Part shown: positions 55,201 to 63,578 of the stretch, one piece after another
Position numbering within the stretch: position 1 is the first letter of the stretch
Layout: each line of letters begins with the position of its first letter
Source: Niastella sp. OAS944
GTDB lineage: Bacteria; Bacteroidota; Bacteroidia; Chitinophagales; Chitinophagaceae
DNA length: 64,000 nt
Assembly: GCA_024809215.1 (NCBI GenBank)
Contig: JANUBW010000001.1
Coordinates: forward strand, 1,116,001-1,180,000
Direction of reading: 5' to 3'
Translations under genes and position numbers: made by a program
The notes under the pieces: generated by a model
Told to the model about the DNA's origin: nothing
What the model saw: the letters and a program-made list of their open reading frames with translations, nothing else
Database searches by the model: none

Positions 55201-55567
55201 TGAATTGAATGATAATTCACCATTATCGGCCTTGAATTATTACAGGGTAAAACAGGTTGATGCAGACGGAACTTCAACACTTGGCAATATTGCACACGTG
55301 AACATGCAACAGCCAAACGCAACAGTGTCAATATACCCCAACCCGGTTAAGTCATCCTTTACGCTTACATGCAATGCCAATAGTGTTGAAAACCTAAGCG
55401 TTCGCATATTCAATAGCAAAGGAAGCCTCGTTTATCAAAGCAGCTTATCGGCTCAAACTGGTGTTAACCAATACACGGTACCAGCCAATACACTGGCTCA
55501 GGGAATATATGTAGTGCAGGTAGTTAGCAGCGCCGGCAGCTATACCGAACGCTTTATAAAAGAATAA
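52232..55567 (+). CDS. T9SS-exported zinc metalloprotease (reprolysin-like)
   Basis: 1111 residues. Signal peptide MRRLLLSLATLLPILHATAQ, propeptide to about residue 195, then a metzincin domain with zinc motif HEMAHQFDVQH (His350, Glu351, His354, His360) and Met-turn STIMAYAGVC. The usual Gly of HExxHxxGxxH is Asp357. From about residue 435 come Ig/PKD-like and adhesion-like domains (TVTVPGTSYTIPVSTPFMLT) and further beta domains. The end is a type A T9SS sorting domain (IYPNPVKSSFTLTC ... LAQGIYVVQVVSSAGSYTER). Expected to be secreted or surface-attached and to degrade extracellular protein. The 253-bp spacer upstream holds nothing I recognise. Confidence 0.93.
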   Translation: MRRLLLSLATLLPILHATAQDGLWSPVSKDNLKTFLNGRSAVSQLPTSYELVKLNRSQLQLLQNQAPLVKPGTRSTLSPVRISVPLPIANQSISSAFTESPILSDALAKQMTGFKTYELKDPVTRGLQGRLSVTAQGVTGLIFTEKGTAYIYPVSPDYPDVHMVHYVKDIPFTLPVACGTKELVAARRNNSGSRIQTAVGDCQLRTYRLAVAATGEYTAWAGNQTQALNYIGITVNDVNTIYQRDAAITFTLVSNSSTVYTDATTDPYNTGGGAGGALTDNHNTMNAVYTSGGYDLGIVFHNGWNGGVAALQSTCYNPWKGMAAAGLSFGNGANPTAGPQGPIFVNTVAHEMAHQFDVQHTMSSITGGCGGNENVPTSWEPGGGSTIMAYAGVCSGTAYQTYSDLYFHGGSILQMMNYAINFATCGTISTLSNTAPTVTVPGTSYTIPVSTPFMLTATGADANHNTLYYNWEQMDADTSSFLPSSSKAIGPLFRSFPYTTSSTRVFPNLAAIISGSATPYEVLPSVNRALNFMVLVRDAASGGGCTAQESVVVNTNASGGAFTVTSQTTASSWTANGSNTATISWNVANTTAAPVSCSNVDIILSTDGGVTFTDTLAKNTANDGTENIIIPNLPTTTGRIMVKARGNIFFNVNAAAITITSTCIANGATITPGASVTGVAGNSVLDLSLSPVFGSPVTISGSITAANPSANLTLYNTSTGTCSQFSNVFQYQTFQFTPTATGSYTFSYGSGSAYNIFNLYTGNFVPASPCTGFINSSGWFNPPSSANFPHNYTATLTVGQTYTMAVGTFDTGSPTLPSAFSVSVSGPGTLLSGAAGPGAGFSYTYVIVDNATGLIKAFDASSDLSNATNYPVGTTYSVYGLSYSNAIAASLNAYVGGTYTAFRNALLYNPTTLCGNVSANSTQVTITAVLSSQLLPLTAYKNGTTVKLKWATTASEKISYFEIWRSANNSTFDQLVGTVAAQNGSARFDYELNDNSPLSALNYYRVKQVDADGTSTLGNIAHVNMQQPNATVSIYPNPVKSSFTLTCNANSVENLSVRIFNSKGSLVYQSSLSAQTGVNQYTVPANTLAQGIYVVQVVSSAGSYTERFIKE

Positions 55568-55595
55568 TAAGAACCCGACAGATCTATAGAGAAGA

Positions 55596-55634
55596 GGGCA
55601 TCTACTCCTGCCGGGTTAGATGCCCTTTTCGTTT
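55596..55634 (+). terminator. Terminator of the metalloprotease gene
   Basis: GGGCATCT pairs with AGATGCCC (14-nt loop), followed by TTTTCGTTTTTATT, 29 bp past the stop. Confidence 0.88.
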
Positions 55635-55701
55635 TTATTACAATAAACATAACGATTATCCTCAATGTTTCAATTTTAAATTCGTTAACATTTCCTAGTT
55701 G

Positions 55702-55709
55702 TATATTTG
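55702..55709 (+). promoter_or_regulatory. Bacteroidota-type -7 box upstream of the repeat lipoprotein
   Basis: TATATTTG fits the TAnnTTTG consensus of Bacteroidota promoters, 21 bp before the ATG at 55731, allowing a short leader. No clear -33 TTTG box was found. Confidence 0.4.
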
Positions 55710-55730
55710 GTAAGGGTAGGCTGTTAGCCA

Positions 55731-56882
55731 ATGAAGGGCATATATTTCATATTAATAACCTGGGGCCTGGTAATATCGCTTGCGGCCTGCAAAAAACACT
55801 CCGGTAAGGATGATGGCCACGCGTCGAATGTAAATGTATATATTCTCGGAAAAGTTGGTGATTCACTGATGTATTGGAAAAACGGCGAGCCTCACTTTTT
55901 ATACAAACAGTCGCGGTTTATTTATGGCATTGGTACTCCTTCTATATTCGCTTCGGGAAACAATGTATATGTTATAGGTAATAAGATCAGAAATACAACT
56001 ACAAACAGTTCATTACCGGTATACTGGCGAAACGATGAAACTGTTGTTCTACCCGATTCAACCGGTGATGCAGTTGTCAATACTCTTTTTGTATCTAACA
56101 ATGATGTATATGTTGCCGGCACCTGCAGGTTCATAAACGATACCTCGCATGTGCCATACACAACGCCAACGGTCTTATACCCTAAATCGGGTAATGTGGC
56201 CACGTTATGGAAGAATGGCCTTCCTCAAACCTTATCCGGCGGTCAGTGCGGTATAGGTTTACTCAACAATGGCAACGCGGTGAACACATATGCCGATTAC
56301 GTAAGTGCCATGCATGTTACCGGCAACGATGTGTACGTGGCAGGCGGCAGCCATTATATTGAGTATACTGCAATGTACTGGAAGAATGGGGTGCGCAACG
56401 ATCTGTTAAAAGGGCTGATATATAAAGCCTCAAATGGTAGATTTTGTTATCCCATTACCACTGGCATATTCGCCTCTAACAACGACGTATATGTTTCGGG
56501 TTATCAGGTAACCGCTACCGGTTCAACCGCTATTTTCTGGAAAAACGGTGAGGCTACCTTCCTTACTCCCGATTCAATAAGCGGCTCTGAAGCCAGGGGT
56601 ATTTATGTTACCAAAAACGATATTCATATTGCAGGATACCAAAACATCGACAACTATTCCCATGCCATGTACTGGAAAAACGGGTTACCCACTATACTTG
56701 CTTCAGAAAAAAAGAGTTCGGTAGCCAATGCCATTTTTGTATGGGGAAACGATGTTTATATAGCTGGTTATTCATGGACAGTGCCTGATAATTATATTGC
56801 AACATGGTGGAAAAACGGTGTGGAGTTTAAACTTACCGATGGGAATACGCCTGCCACTGCCAATAGCATTTACATACAATAA
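55731..56882 (+). CDS. Repeat lipoprotein (NDVYVAG...YWKNG repeats)
   Basis: 383 residues, lipoprotein signal ending SLAAC. The mature protein is made of about seven or eight repeats of near 45 residues built on GNDVYVAGGSHYIEYTAMYW followed by KNGVRNDLLKG, with Asn-Asp-Val-Tyr at each repeat start. A beta-propeller is the likely fold. The family occurs in Bacteroidota surface lipoproteins without known function. Its TAA stop is followed directly by an alternative start of the next gene (TAAATG). Confidence 0.8.
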   Translation: MKGIYFILITWGLVISLAACKKHSGKDDGHASNVNVYILGKVGDSLMYWKNGEPHFLYKQSRFIYGIGTPSIFASGNNVYVIGNKIRNTTTNSSLPVYWRNDETVVLPDSTGDAVVNTLFVSNNDVYVAGTCRFINDTSHVPYTTPTVLYPKSGNVATLWKNGLPQTLSGGQCGIGLLNNGNAVNTYADYVSAMHVTGNDVYVAGGSHYIEYTAMYWKNGVRNDLLKGLIYKASNGRFCYPITTGIFASNNDVYVSGYQVTATGSTAIFWKNGEATFLTPDSISGSEARGIYVTKNDIHIAGYQNIDNYSHAMYWKNGLPTILASEKKSSVANAIFVWGNDVYIAGYSWTVPDNYIATWWKNGVEFKLTDGNTPATANSIYIQ

Positions 56883-56918
56883 ATGGCTATTTTTGCGGCA
56901 TTAAATCAGGATAATTCA

Positions 56919-57260
56919 ATGAAAGAGCAACTGACCAGTTTGATAGCGAAGCTAAAAGCAAATACCATCACATTTAAAGAGGTGATCGAATTTATAGAAA
57001 CGTATTACACACATCAACCTACTGCCTTTAAAAATGGGGAGGTATACAATGAAGCCACACAAAACCAGGGCAGCGCTAAAGTATTTTCTTTTGCGCAGTT
57101 GAATAACCTGAGCAAGGAAGATACCCTTTACTTATTTGCAGAACATTACCGGGCAGTATTAAATACGCCGGTTGGAACCGATCACCAGAACATCAGACAG
57201 TTTATGGCCAATGGCTGGGCAGGTATTGCTTTTGAAGGGCAGGCGTTAACAGCGAAATAA
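56919..57260 (+). CDS. HopJ-family protein
   Basis: 113 residues from Met 56919 (MKEQLTSLIAKLKANTITFK); an upstream Met at 56883 would abut the previous stop. Family motifs: EFIETYYTHQPTAFKNGEVY, NEATQNQGSAKVFSFAQLNN, VGTDHQNIRQFMANGWAGI. Named after a Pseudomonas type III effector, yet it is widespread in free-living bacteria lacking that system, so it is probably a housekeeping cytoplasmic protein. Biochemical role unknown. Followed by a strong terminator. Confidence 0.9.
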   Translation: MKEQLTSLIAKLKANTITFKEVIEFIETYYTHQPTAFKNGEVYNEATQNQGSAKVFSFAQLNNLSKEDTLYLFAEHYRAVLNTPVGTDHQNIRQFMANGWAGIAFEGQALTAK

Positions 57261-57280
57261 CTCAATGATAGAATTATTAG

Positions 57281-57316
57281 AAGCGGCTACAAACTCGCAT
57301 TTGTAGCCGCTTTCTT
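57281..57316 (+). terminator. Strong terminator after the HopJ-family gene
   Basis: AAGCGGCTACAAA and TTTGTAGCCGCTT are an exact 13-bp stem around CTCGCA, followed by TCTTTTGT. Confidence 0.92.
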
Positions 57317-57373
57317 TTGTAACCGTTATCAATAAAAAACAATATATTACGTTGTTGACCAAACCCCTTACAT

Positions 57374-58366
57374 GTGAACATTCCATTATTTGAACAACTA
57401 CAACAGGAAGGCCTGATATCAGAAGGGTCTCTTCAAAAAGTAAAACAAAAGGCTCGCTCCGGTCTTTTTTCCCTGCATTGGGAACTGAAAACGATCTTAT
57501 ATCTCGGTATTCTATTGCTAACAGGTGGCCTGGGAATACTGATCTATAAAAATATCGATACCATCGGGCACCAGGTTATACTCACAGCAATAGGACTTAT
57601 TTGCATAGGATGCTTCTTTTATTGTGAACGAAAAAAGCTTCCCTTTGCAAAAACCAGAGTGCCTGCCCCTAATTCCTTTTTCGATTATATTCTCCTATTA
57701 GGATGCCTTACGCTAATAACCTTTATCACCTACCTGCAGGTGCAATACACTGTGTTTGGGACAGCATACGGTTTGGCTACATTCATCCCTATGGTTATTT
57801 TGTTCTTTTGTGCTTATTATTTCGACCATTTGGGTATTTTAAGTATGGCAATAACCAATCTTGCCGCCTGGGCTGGTATTGCTATAACCCCACTTAATAT
57901 ACTGCATGCAAATAATTTTGCAGAACCTGAGATCATTTTCTCCGGATTACTTTTGGGTGTGGCGCTTGCAGTTATAGCGTGGGGCAGCAAACAGAAAGAC
58001 ATAAAAGCACACTTCGCCTTTACGTATACCAACTTCGGTATGAATATATTGTTCATTGCATGCCTGGCCGGAATGTTTGTCTTTGATGACTTCTATTTGC
58101 TTTGGTTGTTGCCCCTGGCAGCCATTGTATTCTATTTCTACAAACAGGCGTTATCAACCGATTCCTTTTATTTTTTGTTGATGCTAACTATATACGGGTA
58201 TATAGGCATTAGTTATGTAATTACCAGAATATTAATGTTTATAGACAGGGGCTTGGACATGGGGCTTGTATTCCTTTTACTGTTCTATTATATTTTCTCC
58301 GCCACCGGGGTAGCTGTATTCCTCATTAGGATGAACAAAAAATTAAAGCATAATGATAGCCTATAA
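57374..58366 (+). CDS. DUF2157-like membrane protein
   Basis: 330 residues. The N-terminal cytoplasmic helices (FEQLQQEGLISEGSLQKVKQ) precede about nine transmembrane segments, a DUF2157-type layout. The start appears to be GTG at 57374, inside ACATGTGAAC; the overlapping ATG at 57372 reads ATG-TGA and stops at once. The last 14 bp overlap the next membrane gene, so they are coupled. Such pairs are known in other bacteria, with no established role. Confidence 0.8.
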   Translation: MNIPLFEQLQQEGLISEGSLQKVKQKARSGLFSLHWELKTILYLGILLLTGGLGILIYKNIDTIGHQVILTAIGLICIGCFFYCERKKLPFAKTRVPAPNSFFDYILLLGCLTLITFITYLQVQYTVFGTAYGLATFIPMVILFFCAYYFDHLGILSMAITNLAAWAGIAITPLNILHANNFAEPEIIFSGLLLGVALAVIAWGSKQKDIKAHFAFTYTNFGMNILFIACLAGMFVFDDFYLLWLLPLAAIVFYFYKQALSTDSFYFLLMLTIYGYIGISYVITRILMFIDRGLDMGLVFLLLFYYIFSATGVAVFLIRMNKKLKHNDSL

Positions 58367-59525
58367 CCATACATCTCTCGACAATCTTTTAATACAGGAG
58401 GAGGTGAAAACCGCCTTGCAAAATGATCTTATTTCAAAAGAAGAGGTGGCCGGTATTCAAGCTAAATATCCGGTAAACCTATACTCACCCAATTTATTTA
58501 TAAGAATAGGACTACTTCTGCTTATAGCAGTAATTTCTCTTATGGGTTATGGCCTATTTTGCCTGATGATCCTGAACAGTTCAGATAAAGGGTTTGGAGT
58601 AATGACTATTATTTATGGGCTATTGGTCTACGGCGGGTTGGAGTTTATTATTCACGATAAAAAACATTTTCGATCAGGTATTGACGATGGTCTGATGTTA
58701 TTTAGTCTTGGGTTCATTATAGCCGGTGTTAACTTAATAGCAGACCCTGTTTCATCCAATTTAGGTCAATCGATCCTGGTTTTCATACCCGCGTTTTATT
58801 TCCTGCTACGATTCGGGAACGTACTTATGGCAGGTATTGCATTACTTTCTTTCCTTAGCATTGTATTTTTTGGGTTTATGAGGCTGGGTGATGTTGCAAA
58901 ATACGTGATGCCCTTTTTACTTATGGCACTCTCACTTTTTATATACCTGTCAGTAAGAAAAAGTAAGAAAAGCTACAGGTTAAGACATTATAAGCCCTGC
59001 TTTACATTTATTGAAATACTGGCGCTGATCATACTGTACGTTGCCGGCAATTATTTTGTAGTGAGAGAAGTTAGTAACAGCATGTTTGATCTTCAGTTGA
59101 AAGAGGGCGAATCTATACCCGGCGGCTGGATATTCTGGGTGATCACTGCTTTACTTCCCCTTGTATATATACTTAAAGGATTACAGAAGCGGGATGTTAT
59201 TTTACTGCGAACAGGTTTAATACTGGTTGCAGCTATTGTGTTCACCGTTCGCTACTATCATCATGTTGCTCCGCTTGAAATTGCTTTGAGCGTAGGCGGT
59301 ACTATTATGATCTTGTTGGCGTATTTCATTACCAAATATCTTACACCACCCAAACATGGGTTTACACATGCCGAACCAAACGATCCCAAACTAAAAGGAC
59401 TGCTTAATCTTGAATCGTTGATAGTAACGGAAACCTTTAACCAGGCAACACCGGTTGAACCTGAAAAAGGTTTTGATTTTGGTGGCGGTAGCGCCGGCGG
59501 TGCAGGATCAACCGATCGTTGGTAA
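58353..59525 (+). CDS. Membrane protein paired with DUF2157 gene (DUF4401-like)
   Basis: 390 residues. An N-terminal helical segment (LIQEEVKTALQNDLISKEEV) is followed by about ten hydrophobic helices (LFIRIGLLLLIAVISLMGYG, IEILALIILYVAGNYFVV). The extreme C-terminus is a Gly-rich tail FDFGGGSAGGAGSTDRW, like the tails of some membrane-linked TPM-type proteins. Overlaps the upstream gene by 14 bp. In other bacteria DUF2157 and DUF4401 genes are adjacent; here the second assignment is by analogy. Confidence 0.75.
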   Translation: MIAYNHTSLDNLLIQEEVKTALQNDLISKEEVAGIQAKYPVNLYSPNLFIRIGLLLLIAVISLMGYGLFCLMILNSSDKGFGVMTIIYGLLVYGGLEFIIHDKKHFRSGIDDGLMLFSLGFIIAGVNLIADPVSSNLGQSILVFIPAFYFLLRFGNVLMAGIALLSFLSIVFFGFMRLGDVAKYVMPFLLMALSLFIYLSVRKSKKSYRLRHYKPCFTFIEILALIILYVAGNYFVVREVSNSMFDLQLKEGESIPGGWIFWVITALLPLVYILKGLQKRDVILLRTGLILVAAIVFTVRYYHHVAPLEIALSVGGTIMILLAYFITKYLTPPKHGFTHAEPNDPKLKGLLNLESLIVTETFNQATPVEPEKGFDFGGGSAGGAGSTDRW

Positions 59526-59586
59526 ACCCGGGGCAGGATTACTTCCTTTCAATGAAGGCGGCGTTGCATAGGTGCCGGGAAGTTTT

Positions 59587-60348
59587 TTATTGTGCAGCCC
59601 AGAAGATCGCATTTCTGAAAAGAGTGAGGTAAGCAGCATTTTCAAAAAGATCGGGTGAGTGCCCCATAAAGATGTAAACATTCTTTGCCTTGCATGCAGG
59701 GTTGGTCCAAATAACAGGATGATCGCCCATTGTTTTATTAGAAGCAGGAACATAAGATCGTTCATTTACATTGGCCAGCACATGCACATTAGGGCGTGGG
59801 CTTTTATCATAGGTATACCACTCTTCTGTTTTCACTGTAAAAACCGCAGGTACACCTTTTAAAACAGGATGCGTGCTATCTTCCACATGTACATCACCAG
59901 CTGCAAATGTAGCTATGTAGTCTTTGAAAAGAACCTGTCCCATAAACTGGTAAAACCAGGGCCAGAGCTTATAACCATCAAATTCTCCCAGCAAACTGGC
60001 GTGGTGAAAACCTATCCATCCTCCCCTACCCTCATTTATATATTGTTCAAATGCTTTAACCGCAGCAGGTTTCCAGGCATAAGGCGGATAATCGAGTTGT
60101 ATGAACAGCTTATACGTTGACAGGTAAGCGCTATCTATTTTATCGGTATTATCAATATAATCGATCGCAAAATTGCTATCGGCCGCCAGCTTATTGAGCC
60201 AAACCTTCGCTGCTTTTGAATAGGCTATATGATGGCCACCATTTTCTGCCAGCGCCAGTACCCGGAACCGTAGTTTGGCAGGTTGAAAGGCAAGAAGGAT
60301 TACAATGACGACAACGGATAGGAATGAACGTTGGTACATAAATGGCAA
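59587..60348 (-). CDS. ThuA-like domain protein, secreted (second copy)
   Basis: 253 residues with an N-terminal signal (SVVVIVILLAFQPAKL). ThuA fold motifs: FRVLALAENGGHHIAYSKAA, KLFIQLDYPPYAWKPAAVKA, FEQYINEGRGGWIGFHHASL, DSTHPVLKGVPAVFTVKTEE, WYTYDKSPRPNVHVLA and a final NVYIFMGHSPDLFENAAYLT. It shares the fold but little sequence with the 51100-51942 protein. Convergent with the membrane pair and divergent from the esterase. Substrate unknown. Confidence 0.88.
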   Translation of the reverse strand: MPFMYQRSFLSVVVIVILLAFQPAKLRFRVLALAENGGHHIAYSKAAKVWLNKLAADSNFAIDYIDNTDKIDSAYLSTYKLFIQLDYPPYAWKPAAVKAFEQYINEGRGGWIGFHHASLLGEFDGYKLWPWFYQFMGQVLFKDYIATFAAGDVHVEDSTHPVLKGVPAVFTVKTEEWYTYDKSPRPNVHVLANVNERSYVPASNKTMGDHPVIWTNPACKAKNVYIFMGHSPDLFENAAYLTLFRNAIFWAAQ

Positions 60349-60480
60349 GGTTATTATCTGTAAAATAATACATCCCGTTCAATTGGTGTACATATAAAAA
60401 ACTGATATAAAGCAACCTTTTTGAATTATTGTTTAAAAAGTAATAAATTGATACTTGCTGCCCTCCGAATATACCAGCAT

Positions 60481-61560
60481 ATGAAATACTTACTTATTCT
60501 TTGTCTCTTTGTTCTACACAGAGGTATTGCACAAGTGATTCCCAGGGGAAAAGTTATAACTGAAACATTCCTGGCTGTGTCTATCAAAGGTAATCGCGGT
60601 GGCGAAGACAGTATACGCAGGCTTACCATTTACCTGCCCCCGGGTTACGACAATAGTAAAAAACGTTACCCGGTAATATATTTCCTGCATGGCTTTCCCA
60701 TAGATGATAGTATTTGTATGGCTGAATTTCGTTTACAGGATTTATTTGATTCGGCTATTGCTACGGGCCAAATGAACCCTATGATATTAGTATTGCCAAA
60801 CAGTTATACACGTTTCATGGGAAGTGTTTATACCAATTCATCATTAACCGGAAAGTGGGCCGATTATATTGCAAAAGATGTTGTTCACTTTATAGATAAT
60901 AAATTTCGAACAATAGCCGATCGAAGGAGCAGAGGGCTGTCGGGGCATTCAATGGGTGGACATGGGGCACTTAAAATTGGAATGCTGTACAGTGATATAT
61001 TTAGCGCTGTATATGCATTGAGCCCCGGCGGCTTAAATTGGGGGCCTTATTTTAATATTGGCAGCCCCGGCTTTAAAACCATACAACAAACGAAAAACGA
61101 GAAAGAGCTGTTTAACCGTTTCGACAGTTTACCCTGGGCTTATTTTGCAACCAACAAAGATTTTTATGCATTTCTATTTACGGTTTTAGCAAGGGCTTTT
61201 ACCCCGAATGAAAAGAAACCGCCTTTTTATATCGATTTACCTGTACATTATGTAGGGGACAGCATGGTAGTAAATGTTGATATTCTAAAAAAATGGGAAG
61301 CTAACTTCCCTTATAACATGATCGATACACACCTTGCAGCTCTGAAAAGACTAACAGCGCTAAAACTTGATTGGGGCAGAGATGATGAAATTCCTTTTAT
61401 TTCCACCACCTGCATAGAGCTAAGCAAAAAGTTGGAAGCGTATGGCATCAATCATTTCGCAGAAGAATACTTAGGTACCCACGGTAACAAACTCGGCGGT
61501 TTTGAAGGAAGATTATATACTGAAATGCTACCGTTTTTTAATAGATACTTAAAAAACTGA
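60481..61560 (+). CDS. Secreted alpha/beta-hydrolase esterase (esterase D / PF00756-like)
   Basis: 359 residues from Met 60481, with signal peptide ending RGIAQ; an upstream TTG would prevent export. Alpha/beta-hydrolase motifs: LPPGYDNSKKRYPVIYFLHG, NPMILVLPNSYTRFMGSVYT, nucleophile elbow GLSGHSMGGHGALK, and an acidic WGRDDEIPF segment. The likely His is in YLGTHGNKLGGFEG. Family members include feruloyl and S-formylglutathione esterases; substrate unknown. Confidence 0.9.
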   Translation: MKYLLILCLFVLHRGIAQVIPRGKVITETFLAVSIKGNRGGEDSIRRLTIYLPPGYDNSKKRYPVIYFLHGFPIDDSICMAEFRLQDLFDSAIATGQMNPMILVLPNSYTRFMGSVYTNSSLTGKWADYIAKDVVHFIDNKFRTIADRRSRGLSGHSMGGHGALKIGMLYSDIFSAVYALSPGGLNWGPYFNIGSPGFKTIQQTKNEKELFNRFDSLPWAYFATNKDFYAFLFTVLARAFTPNEKKPPFYIDLPVHYVGDSMVVNVDILKKWEANFPYNMIDTHLAALKRLTALKLDWGRDDEIPFISTTCIELSKKLEAYGINHFAEEYLGTHGNKLGGFEGRLYTEMLPFFNRYLKN

Positions 61561-61584
61561 GTGTTTTTTTCGTTCGCCTCAGTT

Positions 61585-61944
61585 CTACCTGGACAAAAAA
61601 TTTCCTGGAAGCCGCATGCCTTCTTCACTTACAACCACCTTGAGCATAACCTTTTGAAGCCCTTTGGGAATCAGGTCTATTTCCTGCTGAGTAAGCGGCT
61701 GAAGCAGCTCAATGAATTCATCTTCGTCATCGTAATATCCGAACTGCAATATCCATCTGTTATCAGAAAGTAACCGGAGCGCCATCTCCTTGTCTTCCTC
61801 ATATATATGCACTTTTATTACAGCCCACTGTTCGTCCACCTCCTCTTCAAAGTGAACCTCAACGGAATCTTTGCTTAATACTTCTGTCACGATCTTCTCC
61901 ACCAGGGAGCCAGGATGCTTTTTTACCAGTTCTTCGTATGTCAT
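61585..61944 (-). CDS. Hypothetical acidic protein
   Basis: 119 residues, soluble, strongly acidic (VHFEEEVDEQWAVIKVHIYE, YYDDEDEFIELLQPLTQQEI). Beta/alpha pattern resembles a small dimeric fold, but no family is recognised. It is convergent with the esterase gene. Confidence 0.7.
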   Translation of the reverse strand: MTYEELVKKHPGSLVEKIVTEVLSKDSVEVHFEEEVDEQWAVIKVHIYEEDKEMALRLLSDNRWILQFGYYDDEDEFIELLQPLTQQEIDLIPKGLQKVMLKVVVSEEGMRLPGNFLSR

Positions 61945-62010
61945 ATTGTTTGCCTAAGTGGTACAAAGATAATGAGTGCCGGCATTCGCTCAATTAGTTT
62001 CTTGGCTGTA

Positions 62011-62040
62011 ACAAAAAAGCCCCTGAAAAATCAGAGGCTT
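62011..62040 (-). terminator. Terminator of the polytopic membrane protein gene
   Basis: Minus-strand AAGCCTCTGA-TTTT-TCAGGGGCTT followed by TTTTGTTAC, 6 bp past the stop. Confidence 0.85.
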
Positions 62041-62045
62041 AAATT

Positions 62046-63524
62046 TCATGTAGTCGGGGGGAATTCTATCGAACCCATTTCCGCCTCTCCTTCAGCTTCA
62101 TCAATTACTTCGGGGGTTTGTTCTGTTTTGATCACTTCTATATGGAAGATAGGCAGCATTACAACAAACTGTACGAAAGTAAAAGCGCTTGTAATCCACA
62201 TGGGCGCATTGCTGCTGGTAAAAGGCGATGCTGAGCCAAAGTAATTTTCACCCTTCAGGGCTGACACTGCTAATATTCCAGAATAAAGCAACATGGCCAC
62301 CCAGCCCGTACCCAGAAGGAAATAATAGCCCCTGACTGAAACGCAATACATTACCAGTATGGCTGAATCAATTAGCCACACTGTCCAGGATGAGTAGAGC
62401 ACATCTAAGCCTTCCCCTATCAACATACCTATGAAACTCAATAACAGCATTATGAACATGATGGGGCCTTCCTTCTGTTCCTGCTGAGCTTCGTAATAAA
62501 AGAAACGGGTCCTGTCTTCCACCTTTGAAATAGTTTGGGCAAACAGAAACACGAAGGGAAACGCCAGCATGCCCACAATAGGGAGGTTGACGATCCAATA
62601 TAACCAGGAGATCTTTATCTGGTTGCTGCTAAAATATTCTAACAGAAATTTTCGGTAATATAGGGTTACGGCCACCAGAAAAGCCAGTGCGCCAACAATA
62701 CCCAGGATCATTATGAACACGTAATGGCCATTAAAATGCCCCTCGTATTTCTGAAATAAAAAGACTGCCGGATGGGAGAATAAACCAACTATCAGCAGGT
62801 TAATAAGAAAACGCAAGGCGTAGAAAATAATAAGAGCGGCCGGTTTGGTATAGTTGTTAGAAAGATCGATGCGAAATAATTGGTCCCAGCCACTTCTGTT
62901 TATGGCAGCCATATAACATGTTGCATAAAGTATATATGTACCACATTGCATAGCCGGGTGAGATACATACGTTAGTACATTCAAAACGCGGTGCGTATTT
63001 TCGCCGGTAGGTACGCTGAACAGGTCATCCAGTCGAATAAAGCGAAACAATATATTATAAGGTGAACGGTCGAGGTAAGCACTGCCAAAAAACAGCAGTG
63101 ATGTAATAACAGCGAATACCCACACAGGCCAAAAGTACCGGAGACCCTGTTTTTTGAAACAGATGAAAGCGAATACCAGCGCTGGTAAAAATTCGGTATT
63201 GAAAAACAAGGCATGCAGGTTGGTCAATACCACTGATCCCTCCGGGATATAATACTTATTCAGGAAGAAATCGGTAAAATACATAACCAGGGAAACGCCC
63301 AAAGCGATGGTTGCGGGTTTTACTGCTTGAAAAGCCAGCCCTATAGCAGCCCATAAAACTGCATTTTTTATAAGGAAGACCAGGAATTGCAGCCCGTCGA
63401 ATTGGGTAGCTCCGGCATTAAAGTCGTAATACAGATCGTGGTACATTTGAATGCCCGCAGTTACCAGGGCAGTAAGGAAAATAAGGGGTAATACTTTTAA
63501 CCAGGAAAAACGAGTTTCGTTCAT
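62046..63524 (-). CDS. Polytopic membrane protein
   Basis: 492 residues with about 12-13 transmembrane helices (LPLIFLTALVTAGIQMYH, YFWPVWVFAVITSLLFFGSA, AALIIFYALRFLINLLIVGL, IMFIMLLLSFIGMLIGEGLD). No transporter motif is visible and I recognise no family. The last 40 residues are an acidic cytoplasmic tail (TPEVIDEAEGEAEMGSIEF). Probably monocistronic, ending at the terminator next to it. Confidence 0.8.
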   Translation of the reverse strand: MNETRFSWLKVLPLIFLTALVTAGIQMYHDLYYDFNAGATQFDGLQFLVFLIKNAVLWAAIGLAFQAVKPATIALGVSLVMYFTDFFLNKYYIPEGSVVLTNLHALFFNTEFLPALVFAFICFKKQGLRYFWPVWVFAVITSLLFFGSAYLDRSPYNILFRFIRLDDLFSVPTGENTHRVLNVLTYVSHPAMQCGTYILYATCYMAAINRSGWDQLFRIDLSNNYTKPAALIIFYALRFLINLLIVGLFSHPAVFLFQKYEGHFNGHYVFIMILGIVGALAFLVAVTLYYRKFLLEYFSSNQIKISWLYWIVNLPIVGMLAFPFVFLFAQTISKVEDRTRFFYYEAQQEQKEGPIMFIMLLLSFIGMLIGEGLDVLYSSWTVWLIDSAILVMYCVSVRGYYFLLGTGWVAMLLYSGILAVSALKGENYFGSASPFTSSNAPMWITSAFTFVQFVVMLPIFHIEVIKTEQTPEVIDEAEGEAEMGSIEFPPTT

Positions 63525-63578
63525 AGAACAGGATTAAGCCGGAAAAGTACAGCGAATGGCTTACTGATACAAGTAATA

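Noticed and set aside
56919-57260. HopJ-family gene as evidence for a type III secretion effector
   Set aside because: No type III secretion genes in the window and the family is common in free-living bacteria.
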